NCBI GenBank assembly: GCA_038496675.1
Contig: CM076662.1
Coordinates: 18,862,071-18,926,070, forward strand
From: Rachycentron canadum
Lineage: Eukaryota; Chordata; Actinopteri; Carangiformes; Rachycentridae
Length of the DNA: 64,000 nt
Direction: 5' to 3'
Of the stretch, positions 1 through 12,212 are shown in pieces (the stretch's first letter is position 1; every line of letters starts with the position of its first letter). Under the pieces are notes generated by a model that had not been told where the DNA came from, made no database searches, and worked only from the letters and a program-made list of their open reading frames with translations. The position numbers and the translations under genes are program-made.

Positions 1-809
1 AAAAAAAAAAAAAAAAAAAATACACATTTACTTTAAATCTGTTCATTATTAAGAACAGATATTGAAACTACATTTGTCAGATGGACACACATGACCCCAG
101 ATAGTTATTTTCCATATCTGCTTTATGAGTAAACACGCACTAGTATTAACACCCTGACACTTTATCTGATCAGTGTAAAGTGAAATTATGTCACTTTTGA
201 AAAGGAAAATAACACATTCTTACCCACACAAATATAAACAAACAGTTTTTCCACCACATATTTATTCTGGTGTGACCAGCAGTCGGTGGTTTTTTGAGAA
301 ATGTCACTGCATAACTGACATTACCAAGTCACTTCATTGACTTGACAGCACTTTTTGACTTTACTGTGTTTATACATCTATGCCTCTTTTCAGAAAAGGT
401 TACATAGGCTTTCTGTCAATTCTTGCTGCCACCAAAGAAATATACTGCCGTGATTTTCACCATGAGCATCTATTTTTTGATATAAAGACAATCTTAATAG
501 ATTCTATACTGACATAAAAGGTCATATGGTGCCTGTCATTAAGATAAACTAGCAAGAAATATAAAATAAGTAGAACTAATTTTGACACATTATGTTTAGC
601 TCAACATTAGAAAAGAAAAGGTCCTTCCAAATAAACCTAAAATTAAGAGTTGCCACAAAATCTCAAACATGGATCAAGATTGGATAAATCAACTGTTTAG
701 CCAGTTATGTCAGTGAAATGTAGTATTACAAACTATTATTCTTCTAAAAAGCAGGATATCTTCTTCACACCCGCTTATTCAACTGTTTCAATCTGTCATC
801 CACGTGCAG
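1..809. other. AT-rich non-coding sequence, probable intron
   Basis: The stretch opens with a run of 20 A and is AT-rich. I see no exon-like open frame. It ends in a plausible acceptor (GTGCAG at 804-809) in front of the acidic exon, so it is most simply the intron before that exon. The run of A at the very start may be a retroelement tail or a simple homopolymer. Confidence 0.4.
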
Positions 810-2196
810 CGTAACAGCAGAGGAAGATCTCAACATCACGGAAGATGTTCAAAGTGACAAAGAAAACCCTCCGACTTCAGAAGTGTCAACACGCTGCTGT
901 GTGGAGTTTCCACTGCTGAGCAATGAGGACAGTGATGAATTGAGAATCGAAGATGAGGAGGAGAAGGATGTGGTTGATAATTCTCACTGTGATTATCCAC
1001 CTTGTCTCACAGATTCTTGTGCCACACAGGAAACTGGTGACATTTCATTAGAAGAATCCGGAGAACATCCAAGAACCTGTGCTGGAGGGGATATGAAAGA
1101 GAGACACGATGATGAGGGAGAGGACGGGAGGGAAGACAAAGAGATACAGGCAATATGTCAAGAAGTGGTTCTTGATGAGAAGATGTTGGAAGATCCCATC
1201 GAAAAAGGTGTAGAAGGTGTAGCTGACAAAAAAGATGAAGGACAGATTGAGGAAGATGGCAAAGAGTACAATAGTACAACTTGTAGCAGTGAAATTTGGG
1301 AGCAACTTGTGGAAGTTATATGCGAAGTGATAGAGGATGAGGAAATTGAGCAGGCTGAGACGAAGGGTGCTGCTGGGCAGGGAGATGTACAGAGAGTTGG
1401 AGAGGAGGAAGAGCAGAGAGCAAAGGTTTCAGGGGATAAAACAGTGGAAGTGGAGGAAGACGGAGGGACAAACAAGGCAGAGGTGGAGGAGCAATCAGTA
1501 CAGACGATGGAGGAAAAGCTCACAGGCCCAGAGATGCAGCAACAAAAAGAGACTTGCTCTCCAGAGACAAGTGAATTAGAAGAAGCAATTCAAAGGAAGC
1601 ACGTGGTCAACAAAGAATCGCATCATGACAGAGAACAAGTGATTTTAAAAGACACAAAAAAGCAGAACAGTGACCAAGAGAGAGGGGATGAGTATCTCAG
1701 AACAGCGCCAAGAGTAGATGAACAACTAAAAGGGGCCAGGTCTGATAAGAAGAAACTGAAGAGTGAGGAGAGTGACAATATCCAAGGAGGAGTAGGTAGG
1801 AAGCTGGTTGTTTCCAAAAACCCAAAGATTTACCAAGTGAAAGCGGTGCCAGTTGTGCCTCCAAAGCCTCAGCACTGCAAAATCACCGCCCTGACCCTGC
1901 GACAGCAGCAGCAGCAAAGGGAGAGACGAGATGCAGACAGAGGGAGGGAAAACACGTGGAAAGTCCCGGCGGAGCAGGACAGAGTTGGTGCAGCAGAGCA
2001 GGGGAGAGACGGAGGGGAGAGGGAGAGGGAGAGGAGGAGGGATGGGGATGAAGGTGCCACGAGGGACACGAGCAGGAACAGTCCCCACAGCATGTGTTTC
2101 GATGAGGCAGTTGCCATAGCAACCATGAGGCGAGAGAAAGAGAAAGAGTGCGAGAAGGAGAAGGACAGGCAGAGGGATTGGGGAAGTGAAGTGTAG
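810..2196 (+). CDS. Last coding exon of an acidic protein, probable ARHGAP30-type RhoGAP C-terminal tail
   Basis: The open frame is continuous from an acceptor-like AG at 808-809 to a TAG at 2194-2196, about 461 codons. The frame runs open upstream of the first GTG/ATG-like codon, so this is an internal continuation, not a gene start. The first 300 residues are Glu/Asp/Lys-rich and low in complexity, with no catalytic domain. Near residues 330-350 sits a conserved-looking block, KAVPVVPPKPQHCKI, followed by a Gln run and, near the end, SMCFDEAVAIATMR. From memory, a VPVVPPKPQ block and an (F)DxAVA block occur in that order in ARHGAP30/ARHGAP31 tails, where the RhoGAP domain lies at the N-terminus and would be outside this window. 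ARHGAP30 also maps near KCNJ10 in human, which fits. Acceptor position and family are inferences; another long acidic scaffold protein is possible. Confidence 0.5.
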
Positions 2197-3004
2197 TGAG
2201 CAGGGTATTTCTCTCTGTGTACTGATTTAAACTGATTTTTCTGTACAAACTATTTTCTACATGTAGCATAAAAGGTTGTATTCTATCTTTATTGAATGTG
2301 AATTATATTTAGCACATATTACACCAACAGTATTGTTTCTCTGATGCCACTAAAACTGTTGAAAAGTGGTTTTTCTGTCAAGCACAAACTTCATTTGCTG
2401 CCAGAAAACAAAGATTTTAAGGGAGTTTTTTTTTCCCTCTTGACAGCGAAATGAAAGGAAAGAGATGGGGTGACATGGTCCGCGACTGGACTCAGACCGT
2501 TATTTAATACAGTTTGGTGATTGTCTTTAATGCCCCATCAGAATAACAGAAAAACTGCAGTTGTAATTTTGCTGATATTAAGTGAAAAAAAAAAAAAACC
2601 AGGGAAACTGAAAGCAAACACACATTGAAGTGAGATTAAAGGTGAAGTGCTGCTCCAACATGTTTGATATGAACCATCTAGGTAAACAGATATTTTTTAT
2701 ATATATATATATACACCCCAAACTTTCATTGCTTTTACAATCTAGGTCTGGAAAAACAAAACATTTCACCCATGGATAATTGAATTTCACACAAAAGTAG
2801 AGAGATGAACCTCTAATCCAGCTCACTCCTGTTTGCACTAGTTGTGTAATTATACTATACTTTGTAATTATATAAAGTATATGTATCTATACAGTAGATG
2901 TATAAATATGTTGGTTTATTGGTAGATTTAAAAGAGTAGAGATGATTAATAACATGTACCATTTGATATGAAAATAACATTTTAAAAAGTTTTTTAATTA
3001 TGTT
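2197..3004 (+). other. Probable 3' UTR of the acidic (ARHGAP-like) gene
   Basis: AT-rich sequence between the TAG stop and the first good AATAAA on this strand. It contains a 14-A run (2585-2598) and a short (TA)n tract near 2699-2712. No coding potential is visible on either strand. Confidence 0.4.
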
Positions 3005-3010
3005 AATAAA
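3005..3010 (+). promoter_or_regulatory. Polyadenylation signal AATAAA
   Basis: First canonical AATAAA downstream of the stop at 2196 on the same strand, giving a 3' UTR of about 0.8 kb. Cleavage site not determined. Confidence 0.35.
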
Positions 3011-3500
3011 AATGTATTTCCAAGATGTTTGATGTTGATTATTATATTATATATTATTATCATCATCATATATTATTATACTGGAAGTATCTCATACAGA
3101 ACAAGAGTCACAAAGACTCATCCATTGTGTTTTCATTATATTAATATACCACTGACATTGAACTTAGGATGAACTCTTGAATCATTTAGACATTTTAGAT
3201 ATTTACTGGATATTTTTGTTTCCTTCATCAAAGGATCTAAGTGCTTCTGTCACTTATGGTTTCAAAACTTGTTGCTATGAATATGGTGCTTTCCAAAAAA
3301 AAGTTAGATGCGTGGTTTAAGTCATTACTTTCTCTGAAATCATCCTTCTTGTGAATACTCCAAATTTATCTTGAAACTAAACAGATTTTTCTGTAAGTAC
3401 AGTCCTAAACCAGTGTTTGTTTAATTGAGATATTTTTGTATTTTTTGTAGCAAGTAAGATCAGAGAGAGTGATTTACAATTTATTTTTGTTTTTATTTGA
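3011..3500. other. Intergenic AT-rich spacer
   Basis: Contains ATT/ATC-type simple repeats (about 3035-3080) and nothing else I can support. It separates the first gene from the CpG-richer promoter of the first zinc-finger gene. Confidence 0.4.
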
Positions 3501-3509
3501 GAGAACATT

Positions 3510-3692
3510 TGTGATTCGCGTTCATTAGAAGCGTTACGTCCGTTGCCCTCCACGTCACATCCGCCCTCGACGTTTCCCGGAAGTAAATCAAAATAAAACA
3601 GATGGGAAGGCGCTTCTCCTCGGCGCTGGAGCCTCGGTCGCTTAACGAAGCTTCAAATTTGTGTCTTCAAAGTTTTACATTCACTCCGCAGG
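3510..3692 (+). promoter_or_regulatory. CpG-rich promoter and 5' UTR of zinc-finger gene 1
   Basis: CpG density rises sharply against the AT-rich surroundings just before the start codon at 3693. A CACGTCAC motif and an ETS-like CCCGGAAGT lie upstream of the start. No TATA box is placed convincingly. The promoter role is inferred from composition and position. Confidence 0.4.
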
Positions 3693-3963
3693 ATGTCGTT
3701 CCCTTCCTCGTTTAGTACGCAGGTCGCAGCCATCATGGATGTGCTGGCGAAAGCCGCGGTCGCCGAAATAACGAAGTTGATGGAGGACGGGACTGTGGTC
3801 CTGCGCCTGGAGATGTGTCGGAAGGACGGTGAGATACAAGAGCTCAAAAGAAGTTTGAACCTGATGGAGGCTGAACTCTGCAAAGCTCGAGAAGCAGCCA
3901 TGAGCCGAGCTACAGAGGACAAGCAGGAGCAAACAACATCCGGGACCCACAGCCCCTCAAAAG
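3693..3963 (+). CDS. ZNF gene 1, coding exon 1 (N-terminal helical module)
   Basis: Encodes the first 90 residues and one extra base. A later in-frame Met (3735) lies inside the conserved block, so the upstream ATG at 3693 is preferred. It aligns over about 55 residues with the first exons at 8415 and 18242, all with phase-1 donors. Confidence 0.75.
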
Positions 3964-6204
3964 GTGAGATCAACTAATGGGTAAGGTTGATCATCTGGGT
4001 CTCCATGGGTCTCCGTTCACAGCAAACTTCATTTAAAAATTCTTAAATTAAAACTTCGCTTGCTTATGCACAACGTCTCTTATCTGGTAGCACAGAAGTA
4101 ACGATCCTTCACGATGTTTTGTCGTCCCATGTTAAATTCGGTTTAAAGATTATCTATCATTTCCATATATGAACCAACCATTTTCTCATGAAATCTTTTG
4201 ATGTAATAAAATTTCAGACTGTTGTGGGTACGGGTTTATTACAGTTATCTTAAGTTCTAAGTAATATCCTCAGTTATGTTCACTTATATGCTTTTCTATC
4301 ACAAAAGACAAAGAAATATTCAATATTTATAATTGATATTTTATTTGGAAAATGTCTGAAATAATGAATTGACTGTCAAAATACAGGCTAACCTATTTTT
4401 TTGTCAAGTTACATGTTGACACACTGACTGGTTTAATAATGAAATCTGTTTAAATAAAGAAAAATCTTCATAAAGCAGAAGGTGGATGGAGAGTGATGAA
4501 TCTTTGCTCTCACCCTGTAAAGAGTTTCTAACTTGGAGGTTTCAAATGTATCATTGTGGTGTTTTTCTGACTTAATAACATGAAACGATTCTCCTTGACC
4601 TTTCTGCAGATTACTCTCAGATTTATCACCTGTTTGACTCAACAACAAAACTAATTTGGGCAAAACACAACCCTGTCTCAAAAACTAGCTCTTGTCTTGT
4701 CTTCAGTTAAACTCGTATAAATCAGAAGGTCCAGTCTGAGCACTACCTGTACAATTCACAGTAGTCCCAAAAAATGTGTTTTTTTTTTTTTAATTTTTTT
4801 TTAATTTTTAATTTTTTAAAGAATTGAAAACCATGCTTCAATTCTAAATGCTTTTTTTCAGGTCCAATGGTGATACTTTCAGTTGTGAAAAGCACTACCT
4901 TTTAAAAATTTGTACAATGGATTGACTCATTATCTTAGTTTTACATTTTAGGGGCATGAGAACATGAGGTTCATCTTATGACAGTTGAGTGTTTCTTAAA
5001 GGAAGTTGATGTACTGGACAGATGCTATGTTAAGGAATTATTGGTTAGTGTTCAGATGATGTCTCCCCATGCTCTTTCAGAAATGGACACCTTCCACTAA
5101 ATTTGGTAAGTAAATAGCCATGAGGTTGTACTGTTCCAGTTAATAATTGTGTTGACTTGGGTTTGCATTTGTTGAGTCAAATTTGTGTGTATTTTTAATT
5201 TATTTTAATGTCTTTTAATTGCAGATAGAAAAGAAGATCAACAAACATGTGCAGTGTATCTGGAGCCAAAGGCTGCTGATTCACTGTGTGACGAGACAGA
5301 AGAGAGCCATGACATGAAGCCAGTGGTGAAAGACGAGCCAGCAGATGAACTTGCGGACCAGGAAACACGAGAGAGCACTTCAACAGCAGCCAACAATCTT
5401 TGCTTTGAGGCGGTAGAGCAAGGTGAGCCAATATGGCCTCCCGCTGCTTGTAGCATGTTTGAGGACGGCTCTGTTGCAGGGCAGCATCACATACAGATTT
5501 TCCCCTCCCACACTGAGCAGTTTTCTGCTCACAGAAACACAGAAGGTCCCTATAACTCTTCCTCAGCTGCAACAGAGAAAAAAGCAGAGGACTCTTTGAA
5601 TGTGCCGATAAAAGTAGAGGTAGAAATTCCACTTATGTGCATAGGAAATGCCGCTTCAGAGTCTGTTCATAATGAAGCCTTTAGACAGGTTTCACGCCCC
5701 GCTTTCAGTCAGGACTGCTGCTTGGAACTGTCCTCGCAACGGGCCGGGCCGTCACCAGGCCTACCTCATGTGCAGAAGTCCACAGAAGACACAGAGGATC
5801 ACTTCCTCAGTAGAAACAACCTGAGAGCAAAAAGGATGGTGAATGTGTGGAGGTCGAATCAGAGGCTCTTCATCTGCTCTGTGTGCAACAGGGGTTTCCC
5901 TCGCTTGTCTCAGCTGGAAGAGCACAAGGCTGCACACCAAACCTTCAAACCCTTCAGGTGCCTTGAATGTGGGAAGTCTTTCACCCAGAAGACCCGGCTG
6001 AAGACGCACCAAAGCGTGCACACGGGAGAGAGGCCGTTTAGTTGTAAAATCTGCGGCAAGATGTTTTCGAGGCAGGACAACTGCCTGAGACACGAGCGGT
6101 TCCACAGTGGCCTGAAGCCGTACAGCTGTGGGCAGTGTGGTAAAAGCTTCACAGTGCTAGGTAACCTCAAAATACACCAAGAGATTCACCTGCAAGGAAG
6201 ATAG
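3693..6204 (+). CDS. C2H2 zinc-finger protein 1 (two coding exons, 416 aa)
   Basis: Join 3693-3963 and 5225-6204. Exon 1 ends AAAAG|GTGAGA in phase 1; exon 2 starts after TTGCAG and continues in frame to a TAG, 417 codons in all. Residues 8-65 form an amphipathic helical module (AKAAVAEITKLMEDG, then a Leu/Glu-rich segment) shared with the two following genes and probably mediating self-association. The middle is acidic and carries lysine motifs of SUMO-acceptor type (VKDEP, IKVEVE). Four C2H2 fingers close the protein, between about residues 306 and 411. The first linker is atypical, the second is TGERP, the third SGLKP. It is probably a nuclear DNA-binding regulator; the target is unknown. 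I know of no mammalian one-to-one orthologue and give no symbol. Confidence 0.8.
5225..6204 (+). CDS. ZNF gene 1, terminal exon (acidic linker plus four C2H2 fingers)
   Basis: Acceptor TAATTGCAG at 5216-5224 continues the phase-1 codon as Asp. The exon holds the whole linker and all fingers, as is usual for vertebrate C2H2 genes. The finger knuckles read CSVC, CLEC, CKIC and CGQC. Stop TAG at 6202-6204. Confidence 0.8.
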
Positions 6205-6733
6205 TGCTCAGACACTGGGTCTCTCAGAGACACTCTATAAAAGACTTCAGAGAATTTGCACAAAACCTTATTTATTTTGAGAGTTTTAATGCATTGGATC
6301 CAGTCATAAAAAAAATGGGGTTGTTATGGGATATTTGTTACTTGTTCTAACATGTGTACCACATTTGATTGTAGGACTTTATTTTTCTCGCAGCCAGGAA
6401 TCGTCTACCCACTCTTTACCACATATCACTGTAACCTTAGTGTGGGTGTCAAGAGTTGTCTCTACATTGATAGTATGGAAAGATTGACATTTCTTTCTAT
6501 TTAAGGATTTAATTAATTTCACATCATTGTTTAATTTTAATAGGTTCAGTTGGTCTTTTTGTACTTTAACAGGAAGTGAGCAATATGGTGGTTAAAAGTC
6601 ACTATCACATATTTTGTAATTGGATATTGCAATATTGAGATGAGACATGATCCACATTTTTCTGACAAACAAAAATGGGGATGTCTGTTTTAGCTAATTC
6701 AGTAAATGAAATACCCGGCAAATGAAGATACAT

Positions 6734-6777
6734 CATCACACTGATGCTCAAATCACATCACACTGATGCTCAAATCA
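6734..6777. repeat. 22-bp tandem duplication
   Basis: Two adjacent perfect copies of a 22-bp unit that includes CACACTGATGCTCAAAT, at 6734-6755 and 6756-6777. Confidence 0.8.
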
Positions 6778-6899
6778 TATCAAATTCCAGCATTGTCAAT
6801 TGTCAGTATTGTCAGTGGCACAAGATGATGATCACCAGGTTATGAAACAGGAAACATAAAAAACTAAATTCAGGACGTTTCTCTATGTTTAATTTTTAA

Positions 6900-6905
6900 A
6901 ATAAA
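6900..6905 (+). promoter_or_regulatory. Candidate polyadenylation signal of ZNF gene 1
   Basis: AATAAA about 0.7 kb after the stop codon at 6204, in a T/A-rich context. A second AATAAA at 7879-7884 lies inside a dispersed repeat and is less likely. Confidence 0.3.
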
Positions 6906-7805
6906 ATACTGATACAAGACACAAAGTCACAGACATTCAATTTGTGACAGTGTGACACAAGTAGATGTTGCATCATATTAAGAGTGTATGCAAAAAAAAA
7001 AAAAAAGAAAGGTTGGCAATCAACAGTTTAACACGCACAGAATTTGTGGTAACAGGTTTTCTTGTATTAAGTGGGTTCAGTATCTGCCATAACTTGATCA
7101 ATCCAGTAAATATGAGTTTATTTTATTTCGATGAATCCTGAATGAATGAGGGCTTCAAACTCAGTTTTAGTGCCGCAGTAATCTCTTTGTCTTTATCTTA
7201 CCTCGCATAATATTGTCCCACATAGTGAAGTATACGGTTTGATTTCAGAGGAGAGCACAGGTATCATCAGATCAGATCAGTGTCAGGTCTCTACATCTCT
7301 GGTTTTTCCAGTTTTATTAAGACCTGACTGTATCCTGAGATATTTCAGTGCCTTGTACATTTTTAGGTGTCTCCCCCCCCTCCCATCCAAGTAGGAGGGT
7401 CCTAGTTGTTACCTTTTTACGCTTGTTAGTCATAATACATTGTTATGTTTTTGATGTGAAATCAGCTGATCCAGCTGTTGGACCTTCCAGATACAGACTG
7501 TGTGTTTAACCTAAAATCAGTTGTCACCTGTTTGAACTCCTTGTGTGGCCTCTAAAAACAGTTTTCAGGGCAAGTAGTGATGATTTAAGACTTTGGGGTG
7601 TGAACCTATGCAATAATGTATTTGATTTTATATGAGTGCTTCATTTAAATGTGTTTGTAGAAACGTGTTGTTTTTCTTGTGACATATAAGAATGTTAAAA
7701 TTTTTCTTCTCCCCATTTAATGTCCCTACTTTGTATATACTTTTTAAACATATTACACACATCCTGTTTCATTTTTTATTATAAAACACAAAAAAACAAT
7801 TTTTC

Positions 7806-7927
7806 AACATTTCTCTCACTTAGGTTAATATGGTTTAATGTATTGCATGGCGTTTTGTTGAGGGGGAAAAAGGATTTTAATAAAGTATTTTAAAAAGTAT
7901 AAGTGAAATAATGGTTGTCAAGTGACA
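7806..7927. repeat. Dispersed direct repeat, copy A
   Basis: Shares an ordered series of blocks with 8924-9022, including CTCACTT-GGTTAAT-TGG and the identical GTGAAATAATGGTTGTCAAG near the right end. The spacing differs by small indels. Probably a fragment of an old interspersed element; family not recognised. Confidence 0.6.
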
Positions 7928-8139
7928 GCTGTTGTGTTTTGATGTGATGTTTTAGTTTAAAGCAACATTTTTGGGCAGAAATACCTACCTACATACCTCC
8001 ATTACATAAAATTGTTGCCTTCTAAAATATAATTATTTTATAGGTTAACGCCTTTTGGATTATTTTCATATTTTTCTGCACATTTTTATACTTTTTCCAG
8101 ACCCGCATTTCATGGTTTATTTCCCCCGATCTGTCTTGC

Positions 8140-8414
8140 TTTAAGTCCTAACCTCGGAAGTGCCTGGGGAATATGCGTTGCGCCCCTCGTCCCGGCTTTA
8201 CGGTAGTTGTGTCATCACTTCCGTTAACGGGATTATTCTTTGTGCCAATTAGTTGCTGTTCGCTGGAAGCGCCACACGTTAAAAGCAGCGTTGAACTCAC
8301 CGGCTCGTGCACAGTCAGCGGCTCCGGCAATGCTCTGTCTCGTTTGACCGGGGGCGACCCCCTCCACCGGCCGTGAAGTCCAGGCCTCCCCGTCGCCTCG
8401 GCCGCTCGGTCACG
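8140..8414 (+). promoter_or_regulatory. CpG-rich promoter and 5' UTR of ZNF gene 2
   Basis: A CpG-rich island in AT-rich surroundings immediately before the start at 8415. It contains CTCGGAAGT and CACTTCCG (ETS-like, both orientations) and a TTTACGGTA motif (8197-8205) that recurs upstream of ZNF gene 3. An in-frame upstream ATG at 8307 would add 36 Arg/Pro-rich residues that the paralogues lack, so I treat it as 5' UTR. Confidence 0.4.
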
Positions 8415-8652
8415 ATGGTGAGCAGCGTCGCCCTGCGGGCTCAGATCGCCTCCGTCGTCGATGCCCTGTCCAAAGCAGCCGTGGCAGAAATCTCCAAAGT
8501 GGTGGAGGACGGGATGGTGGTGCTGCGGCTGGAGGTGTGTCAGCGGGAGAGTGAGATCGAGAAGCTGAGGAGCAGCATCGAGGTGCTGCAGACCGAGCTG
8601 AGGGCAGCGCAGGACAGGCTGACCCTGCGACCCGACCCCCGGGGGAGAGATG
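8415..8652 (+). CDS. ZNF gene 2, coding exon 1 (N-terminal helical module)
   Basis: ATG at 8415 is the start that aligns with the paralogues. The donor is GAGATG|GTGAGG in phase 1. The open frame continuing to 8798 runs into the intron and a CA repeat, so it is not coding. Confidence 0.7.
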
Positions 8653-10139
8653 GTGAGGTGGACCTGGCCTCAACCTGGGGTGTGCACGCACACACACACG
8701 CACACGCACACACACACAGAGCCGTGCAAAAGTTTCCAGCATTCAGAGAAAACAGTGTTTGTGACAGTGTGACCACCTTTTGCCTTGAACACCTCTAGTG
8801 CTTCATGGGATCCCAGAGATCAGGGCCCTGTGGGGGCCACACCATGTTCTGCAGGAACCCTCCTTCATCTAGTCTCTGTAGATGCCTCTTTATGACTCTG
8901 ACTGGAGGATTTTAGGGATATTTACCATTTCCCTCACTTCGGTTAATGTGGTTTGACGAATTGCAAAGGATTGTTTTTAAAAAAGTATGTGAAATAAGTG
9001 AAATAATGGTTGTCAAGTGACAAATATAATGTAATATTTTGGAAAAACTATTAGCTGCAGTGCTCATAATGACTTCTTTTGTCTTCAAAAATCTAATTTG
9101 GGCAAAAATTCCTTAATCATTACATATAGTCATGAAATTAGTAAAAGTTCTACAATTTTTTTTTAAAATTTTATTTATTATTTATATTTCTTATTTATTT
9201 GCAGAATAAATCAGACGTTTGCGTGATGAGTCTCAACCTCTTAACTGTTGGGTTATTTATCAATTATCAGAATACTTTATTAATCCACAGGAGAAATTTG
9301 GGTCGTTACAGGTGCTCCAAAAAAATGGAAATGGAAATAGAAATATGTAGACTACAGATTTATAATAATAGATTAAAATGTCAAAATAAATGATATAAAA
9401 ATCAGTCAAGATTAAGTGGAAATATCAAAATAGTGCAGTATATACAGATAAGTATGAAATGATGTGAGGTGCAGCAGTGACGCAGAGTATTGCACAGTTA
9501 CTATTATTAATTCACAGTGTTCATTGTACCCAGGGGACAGAGTTGATTTCCTGTGGGGCATCTTGGTGGGATGAGTCTGGGAAATTAAATACTATTACAC
9601 TAATGTAGGATTTGTGACAACAGCGTTTCTTGGGGATAAAAATGCACAAATCTCTGTTTTCTTTAAAAACCCATCTGACGTCTGTCTTTGCCTCTGCCCA
9701 CCTTCTCTGTGAGGCCCTGTCTGTCTGCGCAGGGCAGAGTTAACATGTTCAGTGAGGAGCAGGAAGCATGGAGAGAGTCTGGCTGTGCATGAGACAGGGC
9801 TCCAGATATGACGCATCTGCTTCTACAGAAAGATAATAAGACCATGAGGGATATTTATATTTATAAGCTGGTTTCAATACCGAGTTATTTGGTTAAGTCC
9901 ATTTCATTGAGGGATTATTTTACTTTATCTATTCTGTCTTTCCTACCTCAGCCCTCTCACATCGCTCTCTGCAGCCATGAACAGTTGAAATATGTTACTT
10001 GATAAATGATTTGATGACAGTAACTTTATTTATATAGCTCCTTAAAAACAAACTGCTTTGACAAATGAAATGAAATGAAGGACGGAAATAAGGAAAGACC
10101 CACAATATACTTCAATATAATTACAGGAAGCTGATGTCT

Positions 10140-10173
<34 letters not shown>

Positions 10174-12164
10174 GCAATACTAATAGATGAATTTAAAATG
10201 AATTGGTTACTAGGCTCGAAATGCATGTCAACCCTCAAATTTCCTGATGAATGCTCGGTGGTATCAGAAAGTCTGGGGTTCAGGACTGTGTTGCTTTAAT
10301 CCGTGTTGATCTGTCTCACATTACACAGCAGTTTGTTATTTTTTTTGGAAATTGTTATGAAATGGTTTTGTCAATGTCACGTAAACACAGTTACAAAACA
10401 GGAACCGTATGAGATAGACACTGTTACATCTGAGGAGTACTTCAGGTACCTCACGTTGTTTTTGGAATCATGGGTGACCTTTACAATTATTGTCTCCCAC
10501 CTCTGAACACTGTTGTCCAACTCTGTCCACAGGAAGTCAGAGTGGCGCAGGTGACGAGAGGACCTTGGTTGAAAACGTGCTCGCTGACAAGGACCACAAC
10601 AGCCTGTCCATGCCGGAGGTACAGGTCAAACCCGAACCTGTGCAGCAGGGAAGTGACGAGGCCAGAGGTCAAGCTGATCAGCTGGGAGAACAGCTGGCTG
10701 CGTACGAGGGGAACGGCGGGCAGTGGAGGCCGACGGCACAAAACGAGACGGGACATAACAACTCTGATTATTTAAATTCAGGGCAGAACTCCCTGTCGTG
10801 TCTCCCCGAACCCTCCCTGGACACCGGGCTGGTTGTGCCCTGCAGCAGCTCCGGTGGGTTTCAGCAGAGCCCGCTCAGCCGTGGGCTGCTGGGGTGCAGT
10901 CAGTACAGAAACCTGTACAACATGGTACGGAGGAGGACGGTGAAGAGGTTGATGTTTAAAAAGGGCTTTTTCTGCCCATATTGTGGCAAATTCTTTGAGC
11001 GCGGCGGGCACCTCGAGAGACACAAGAGGATCCATACGGGTGAGAAACCGTATCGCTGCGAGATATGTGGGAGGCACTTCAATCAGAAATGCAGCCTCAA
11101 GGAGCACATGAAGATTCACAGAAGATGTAAGTAAAACACTTTATAGTGTTTCCTTTGAGCAAAACAAATTAGCCTCTGAAACTCATTACAGTGAACCACT
11201 GAAGACTGACGTTTTCCTTGACAGTCGTCAAGTGTCAGGTTGAATAGATAACGTGCAAAGCAAGGTGTTAAAGAGTCTCAGGCCATATTCTCTGCATAAA
11301 TGTCTGAAAACACATTTGAAAATTAAGACCTTTTTCTGCTGTTTTCTAACCTAAAGAGGTCATGACCTTTGTCTGTGCACCTGGTGGGGATGTGGGGCAG
11401 GATCACGCTCACAGGGTTCAAACCTCACTGGGGCCTTTTTAAATAAAGCTGAAAATATTTTAGATGTGTATTAAAATGGATGTGGAGAAGCAAAACGGTT
11501 ATCTCTTAATTTGAAGGTCCTCTCCCTGACAGGTTGGAAGCTAGTTGTATTTCTCGGTGTGTTATTTTTGTCCTCTGTCTCGGTTCAGCTCACAGTTGGA
11601 AGTCTCCGGCTGTGACATTCCTCTGCGTCAAAGTAAGCAGAGAAAAAAAACAAAAACTGGTGGTTTGGGTGAGACTACAGAAAATGGTGGTGGGGGTTGG
11701 TGGCCTGGAAGAGCTTCACTGACAGCTGGATGGGCCTGACTGACGTATAAGGACACTGCTCTTTTATATGCTCCCTGCGTCCCGGGTCCAGACCTACAGG
11801 CTCCGTCAGGCATCTATTAGATATTAAATTCTAGACTCACGTCTCAGTCGGTGTTCGTGCACTGCAACTGTGAAATAAATGACCCCTAAGACCTTCAGGT
11901 ACTTCACTCTTTAATTCTTCTCTTAGCGTAAATAAGCTGCGATAAATGAAATCTGTGCCTAAGCAGCGCAGGGTCCAAACTGTTGAGCAGAGTTGGTAAA
12001 CCATCCAGACTGTGACGCATCTTTCTGTAGTGATCAGACGACGGCCTGAACCTCTCAATAAAGGGCATTTGTTGTGAGAAACAGCTCCTTGGTTCTTCTT
12101 CTTCTTCTTCTAAATGTTAAATGTCCTTACTTTTCAAAGATTTTAGAGGATTCAACATTCAAGG

Positions 12165-12212
<48 letters not shown>

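Larger units (their letters stand above)
6205..8139. other. 3' UTR of ZNF gene 1 and intergenic spacer
   Basis: AT-rich, no credible exon. A candidate polyadenylation signal lies at 6900-6905. The stretch also holds a 22-bp tandem duplication (6734-6777), a 15-A run near 6991, and the first copy of a dispersed direct repeat at 7806-7927. Confidence 0.4.

Noticed and set aside
1007..1817. Minus-strand open frames opposite the acidic exon
   Set aside because: Ser/Leu/Phe-rich antisense translations of a Glu/Lys-rich coding exon.
8307..8414. Upstream in-frame start of ZNF gene 2
   Set aside because: It adds an Arg/Pro-rich CpG-island translation missing from both paralogues; the ATG at 8415 aligns with the family start.
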